From assembly GCA_015183035.1 (NCBI GenBank), contig JACZZP010000002.1, forward strand, positions 2,542,001-2,606,000: 64,000 nucleotides of DNA, in the 5' to 3' direction. The notes beneath the pieces are model-generated. The model did not search any database, was not told where the DNA came from, and saw only the letters and a list, made by a program, of their open reading frames with translations. Numbering within the stretch: the first letter of the stretch is position 1; each line of letters starts with the position of its first letter. Origin of the DNA: Meloidogyne chitwoodi. Taxonomy: Eukaryota > Nematoda > Chromadorea > Rhabditida > Meloidogynidae. Both the position numbers and the translations under genes were made by a program. This document shows positions 58,549-64,000 of this stretch, piece by piece.

Positions 58549-60082
58549 AATAACTATAATTAGTATTACTTTTTAGAATATTAATGAACTTTCTAAAATA
58601 TAATTTTGTTTAATAAACAAAAATTAATAAAAAAGTATATTTACTAAAAGCATTTAAAAATTTGGCTTATTACAAACAAAAGATTTAAAAATTGGACTTA
58701 AGAAAAATAAAAATTTATAAATTGACTCGCCATATGAATAAGCTTTTTAAGTTTGATAATTTAATTGTATCATGTAATGGTCATATAAGTAAAAGTCAAT
58801 AATTTTCAACAATAATGACACGGAAAAACAGAGAAAGGAGACAATGCTAGAGTATTGAGTAGAAAAGAGTAGCAGCATATTTTCTTTTCTCGCATTTTTA
58901 TTAAACTCATACTCTACTTTCATTTTTCTTTTCCTAGATTAAATAACATTTCGAGTCAACCACTGATGATCAACACACTCAAAAAATAAGTTTTTTTAAT
59001 TACATTTTGAATGTTTAAAAAATTTGTGTTAAGTAATTTTTAAATTTTTGTAAAAAATTTCCATCGCTCAAAATTTGATGAATATAGTATCAATTGAAAA
59101 AGGATTAGATATTGAATCGAATGAGATAAGAAATTCAAAAAATTATGGGTTAGTTTTTGAGAAAAAATTTTTTGAAAAGTTGAAAAATTTGGGTGATTGA
59201 GAATCATTATAATTTTTAAAAAAACGACATTTTTTATGCAACACCTAAAAAAAATTTTTTAAAATTTAAAAATATTAATTTTAAATATTTCTAACCATTA
59301 AAAAATAACTTATCATATATTGCAAAAATCGAATAGAACAATATGAATCTAGATTAGTTTGAATGTACCAAGATATTGAATTACATAAAGAAGCAACTGA
59401 CTTTTTACAAACTTGCTAGTTTTAATTAAATAATATTTTGGTGTTGAGTTAAATTTGAATAAATTTAAATATTTTTTGTGTTCTGTCTAGACTTTTTATA
59501 TATAATTTTATTTACTCTAATGTTAAAGTTAAATTAATAAATCTTATTTTTAGATAAATTATTAACATTATGAAAAATTTAAATATTAAAAAAAATTAAA
59601 GATTTCAGATTTAGAAGTTTACATATTTTTAAGGAATAAAGAAAATCTTCTAAATCAACTAGAGAATACTGAAAATAAAAGAAAAAAGAAATTAAAATTT
59701 AAAAGAAGAAATTAAGGATCTGATTTCACATATTGAGGCTGAAACATTAATAAAAGAAGAAATAAAGAATGATGGAATTTAGTTTTGGAATTAAAAGAAT
59801 ATATCTAAAAATTATTAATAAATGTGATTGTTGAGATAAAAATTATTTAAAATATAACACATTTTGAATTTATCCTTTTTTTTAAAGTAAATAAATATAT
59901 TAATCTAATTTTAATGTAAAAGTAATTTGTTATATAGTAAATATTTTGTAAAAAAGATTCTTTTTAAAAATGTTTTTGTTAATGTATTGTGTAAATCTCC
60001 AGTCTTTTAACATCATGAAATATTTTCAAAATATTATCATATGCTTTTAACTGATCTTTGGTCTATTAAGCACTAGCAAAAT
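58549..60082. other. Intergenic DNA, with possible degenerate coding remnants
   Basis: No intact gene was found. Around 59330-59400 and 59620-59780 (plus) there are short Glu/Lys-rich frames such as IEQYESRLV and EEIKDLISHIEAETLIKEEI. Stops interrupt them. They may be a decayed coiled-coil gene. The rest is AT-rich. Confidence 0.4.
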
Positions 60083-60626
60083 TCAACAGTACAATTTTAT
60101 ACTCTGCTCCAAAATTGTATGCCTTACCATCCAAATAGTTGTTCTCCAAATAAGATGTTCTAATATTATTTTGTCTTCTTGAAATAAATTTTTTGTGTTA
60201 ATGAGAATCTCGTTCACCTCCTTTTTAGAATTTTGAGTGATGTTAATTGACGATTTTGCCACAAGAACTGCTAATAAGATGGTCCCATTAGCCTCAGAAA
60301 GATCACTTTCTTTGTTTATATTCTTGCTTTGATATACTAATTCATTATTCTGTGCTGCACAATTTTTCTGAACTTTAATTACATCCTTTATTGGTTTAAA
60401 TGCGAAATATATCACATCATCCCAATAACAGCTCAAACAAATTGGAGTTTCCAGTGGAGGAGTAAGTTTTGACCAACATTGTGCAACTGCTCTGAAATTG
60501 TATATTATTTAAATTTATATTTAAGAAATTTATTTAAAATTAATTTTTAATTTGTACCTGTTGTATTTGCAAAGAGACGTTGGCAAGCGTCATTCTTTTT
60601 GGCTAAGCATTTGATGGTGTTCTTTG
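60083..60626 (-). pseudogene. Frameshifted C-terminal fragment of a phospholipase A2-like gene
   Basis: Two exons, 60626-60558 and 60491-60083, match the end of the 36.99 kb gene. KNTIKCLAKKNDAC corresponds to VNNLKCFENKNEKC, LCKYNRAVAQCW to LCQCDSQVAKCW, and the following 130 residues are a charged helical tail. The two halves of the first exon are in different frames, so one base has been gained or lost between KKNDAC and LCKYNR. The upstream exons with the signal peptide and the CCxxH core are absent. The tail exon itself is open to its stop. Confidence 0.65.
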
Positions 60627-60867
60627 CTATATTTAAAAGAAAAGTTTAAAAAAGTAATATTTAACAAAAAATATTTAAATAAATCCGGTAGGGTAATTTA
60701 TCTACACAAGTTCATATTAAATTCCCTCATATGTTTTTGGCCTTATAAAACAATTTTAATCTTAAAAAGAGGATATATAACTTTAATTTAAATATAGAGG
60801 AAAATCAAAAAAGAGAATCTTAGGGTTTTGGTTTCTTAGGATTCGACTTTCTATATTAAATTGCTAA

Positions 60868-62187
60868 ATTTAAAATTGTTATAAATTGTATTTTCTTAAA
60901 CTGTTTGATTTCTGAGTTAAAAATTAATATTTTAATTTATTAAAAATTAATTTTGGAATTTTGCTATTTTTATTAGAATATTTAAAATTTAATTTTATGT
61001 TGAACAAACCTTCAATAATTCTTCAAAATAAAATAAAATAAATTTAAAAAATAAAAATGAAGAAATCAAAACTGATTTTTAGGGCTAATCCATCACCAAT
61101 TTATAATAATTTTGGTGATGGGCGGTTACTAAAATTTTTGGTAATTATTTTAAAAATATATTAATTTATTTGGGCGTTTCCCACGCCAACTCATCATATT
61201 TATTTAAATTTTGGTCAAAAACAATTTTTTTAATTTTTTAAATTTATTATTAGTGGAATGAGTAATTTTTGTGGCTATTGGAAATTGTAAAATTAAAAAA
61301 AATTATATAAATTTTTTTGCAGATGAAATAATTTGTGTTGTGAAGTTAAAACTAACATAAGTTGAATTTCTAATCCTTGAAATTTTTAAATTTTTTTCTA
61401 ATAAATTAGTCTATTTTCAAGCTTTATTTTCTCCAATTTTTTCCTCTAATAATTCTTTCATTCTTTTATTTAATTATTTTTTAATTTTATATAAGACCAA
61501 AAATTAAAAAATGGACAAAATTATTGTCTTACAAGCATTAATAAAATTACATATGCTATTTAAAAATATTTTAATATTCAACACTCTTTTGGTAAATTAA
61601 TTATTTTTAAATTAAATTACTCATCTTCTCAACAAAATTAGAAATTAGCTTTGTAATTATTTTATAAAATTAAAAAATAAATTTAATTTCCCAGGCAGTA
61701 AATAAATGATTGATTTAATTAAATAAAAATTTGGTTTGGGAATATTAATAAATAATTACACTTTTTAATTAATTAATATATTTAATTAATTGATCATTTC
61801 CGGTCATTTTTTGTAAACATTTCTCGTTAAATTTAATTAATTATATTTTTTTTAAGTTGACTAACTATAAATAGGTATAATAAAATATATTTTGAATTAA
61901 AAGAAAAAATAGAAATATTAAATTAAATAAAATTGAAAGAAATAAAATTAAAAATATGACTAGATTAATTATTTTTTCAATAAATTATTTAAAAATATAA
62001 AAAATTTTATAAACTTTAATTTTTAAATAAATATAATTTTATTAGTCTATTTTTTAAAATTTAGTTTATATTTTTAAATAAATTCTAAAAAAAGTTACGA
62101 TTAATAATTAAATTTGTAAGGGTAGTTGAGTTAAACAAAGGCAGAGAGCGCAGAGTAGGTTACTTTTCTCTCTTCTTTGCAGAGACC
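60868..62187. repeat. 1.3 kb direct segmental duplication, copy 2
   Basis: Matches 54590-55905, same orientation. It also ends in the conserved repeat core (62119-62186). Small indels separate the copies. It fills most of the space between the PLA2-like fragment and the last gene. Confidence 0.75.
62119..62186 (+). repeat. Conserved repeat core, copy 4 of 4
   Basis: GGCAGAGAGCGCAGAGTAGG, then TTACTTTTCTCTCTTCTTTG, followed by CAGAGAC as in the 34.36 kb copy. It lies 300 bases from the stop of the last gene. Confidence 0.7.
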
Positions 62188-62485
62188 TCTTTAAATAAAA
62201 TATTTTTATATTTTATTTATTTTTTTAAAATTTATTCTTTTCTTCTACAAAAAAATTAATATTTTTTAAATTTAATAAAATAAAATTTATTATAATATTT
62301 TTAAGTCTATTAACTAGAAGGATTAAATTCTTTAAAATTGAGAGTTATTTTTTACCCAAAAAATTTATTTTAAATAAAAAATGTTATAAATAAATAAAAT
62401 AAAAATAAGAAAAAAATTTAAAATAATTAAATTAAAAAAATTAGTAAAAAAATTAATATTTTTATCCATTTATTTATCTTTCTTC

Positions 62486-63944
62486 TCAATTTATTTTACA
62501 CACATCCTTCTTACTCCAACAAGCAATGTTGGGATCCATCCACTTCTCAGTTACTTTATCATTTAATTTGTATTCAATGCCACTACGGACATATTGTTTA
62601 ACTTTTCCATCATCTAAATTGACCCACAAACCACGAATCTCGGCAACTCGGTCCTTAATAAATTTTTAAAAAATTTAAAATAATCCGAAAGTTAGTGAGA
62701 GAATGTGTATTAGCTTATTTTAAATTAAATATTTATTTAAATATGCAAACTTGCCTTAAAAGCTTTAATATCAATATCTGGCAAATTAAGGACCTTTGTT
62801 CCCTTAACTCCCCCACAACTAAAAAATTAATTTTTATTTAATATTTTTTATTTTAATTTAAATAACCTATATTTGATGTGGAGCTTTATTCCTACATATT
62901 TATCGCCTACAACAGGTGTGGTAAAAAAATTGCCACAAATTCGATGATAAAGTGTAATTGGAACGGAGAAGGATCCAACATTTCCATTAACCTTATTATT
63001 ACCAGGCACCTTGATTGAAAGTCCATCAACACCAAATGCTTGATATTCCTTCTCTTCGCTACATTTTGAAAAAAAACCGCCGGATTCTTCAAAATGAGTT
63101 AGACGAAGTCCAGTGATTTCTCCTTCTTTAGTACATTTAGCACATCCATCCAAAAGTAAAAGCATTTCTTTTAAAATATATTTTTTTTATTTAAATTTAT
63201 TTTTAAATTAACTTTTATGTTTGCTATCTTTTGGTGCATTTTCCGGGTTTTTGTCTTCAAACATGCTGGCCTGAAATTAAAAAATTTTAATTTATTTTTG
63301 ACAGGGCCAAAATGGTGTGGAGAAGCTTATGATGGTACCATTCGAAAGAGCTTGAAAAGCTGTATCTAATGAGCTATTTATTTAAAAATCTAATGACTAG
63401 AATTCGAGAACCATGTTCATGAATATAGAAATTTTTTGGGAATTAGAAATTTTCTGTAAATCACAAAAATTTATTTTTTTTATTGACAGGATCCCTGGTA
63501 TAAAGCCATACATGAATATTCCCTTATGTACTTAACGAAGGAGAATAAATATTTAATTTTTTATTATTTATTTTAAATTTAAATTCATACCAATGCGCAC
63601 TGTTTAATAAAATTGAAAAATTTATTTCCACAGATAGGCATCTAAATATTTAAAGTATTTTAATTTATTTTTATTTAATTTAAAAAAACCGTTGCAATTT
63701 TTAAAAAATTTTCAGGATTGTTAAGATCAGCCGTTGGTAAGTTAAAGCTAGTTGGTCTTTTTCCTTCAAATACACACCCACACACCTCTTTACCTTCAAC
63801 ACTTTTACACTTATACTCCGTCGACTTTTTATTTTCCATTTCCTTATAAATCTTATTTAATGCCATATCAATATTTAAATAAAAATTATTATTTATTTGA
63901 GTATTTGGTGGATCTTTCATAACAATGGGCACTTCTGTTGCGAC
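62486..63944 (-). CDS. Cys-containing protein of unknown family, 3' part; continues beyond the window
   Basis: Six exons join in frame to 298 residues: 63944-63690, 63641-63591, 63270-63213, 63167-62867, 62818-62755, 62653-62486. The 5' end, with any signal peptide, lies past 64000. Features seen: YKCKSVEGKEVCGCVFEG, LDGCAKCTKEGEITGLRLTH, ITLYHRICGNFF, SCGGVKGTK and a C-terminal WMDPNIACWSKKDVCKIN. At least ten Cys suggest a disulfide-bonded secreted protein. The last intron (62754-62654) needs a GC-AG donor, GCAAGT; the nearby GT donor breaks the frame. It does not clearly match the PLA2-like neighbours, and I cannot name a family. Confidence 0.65.
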
Positions 63945-64000
63945 CTTAAATAAAATATTAATATAAAACTTTATTTTAAAATTTAAAACAGAGGCTAAGT

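Noticed and set aside
62486..63944. Assignment of the last gene to the phospholipase A2-like family
   Set aside because: It is Cys-rich and adjacent, but lacks the CCxxHxxC core and the order of Cys does not match.

Overview
The window is AT-rich eukaryotic DNA with compact genes, introns mostly of 40-120 bases and T-rich AG acceptors. It carries a transthyretin-like secreted protein, a nematode-type nuclear receptor and secreted phospholipase A2-like proteins. Together these suggest a nematode, most like a plant-parasitic tylenchine such as Meloidogyne. The species is inferred, not shown. All exon models below were built by eye from splice sites, reading phase and family motifs.

Layout. 0.9-8.1 kb (minus): a ten-exon nuclear hormone receptor. 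Its introns hold eight antisense hairpins, each next to an Sm-site-like motif, five of them in a ~168 bp tandem array. 8.1-25.4 kb: about 17 kb with no convincing protein gene, containing satellite-like repeats, a tRNA-like sequence, a GC-rich foldable block and a complete 1,190 bp hAT-type element with an 8-bp target duplication. 25.4-33.6 kb: a small gene whose product looks like the TDP-43 N-terminal domain without RRMs (minus), a NudE homologue, an HDAC3-type histone deacetylase, and a 5'-truncated second TDP-43-NTD-like copy (all plus). 34.8-40.1 kb (plus): a transthyretin-like gene and a 13-exon secreted gene ending in a degenerate phospholipase A2-like domain. 40.1-43.9 kb: several short hAT-like elements with clear 8-bp target duplications, interrupted by the 3' end of the next gene. 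42.9-49.5 kb (minus): a second secreted phospholipase A2-like gene, probably one transcription unit with alternative 3' exons. 49.5-56.2 kb: gene-poor, duplicated DNA. 56.2-58.5 kb (minus): an intact third TDP-43-NTD-like gene. 60.1-60.6 kb: a frameshifted phospholipase A2-like fragment. 62.5-63.9 kb (minus): the 3' part of another Cys-containing gene that runs off the window.

Two themes connect the parts. First, the 31-63 kb region is built by duplication. The TDP-43-NTD copy at 31.4-33.6 kb reappears inverted at 56.2-58.1 kb, pieces near 34.3 and 36.7 kb reappear inverted at 52.6 and 51.0 kb, and 54.6-55.9 kb is repeated directly at 60.9-62.2 kb. The phospholipase A2-like genes sit on both arms in opposite orientation, so the locus resembles a decaying inverted duplication centred near 44 kb. 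Second, that region is full of small inverted-repeat elements, many inside introns. NudE and HDAC3 are housekeeping genes; the secreted and TDP-43-NTD-like families look like fast-evolving, lineage-specific genes.

The best candidates for something undescribed are the RRM-less TDP-43-NTD family, the Sm-motif hairpin array inside the receptor gene, and the phospholipase A2-like cluster with variable active-site residues and iterated Thr-rich micro-exons.
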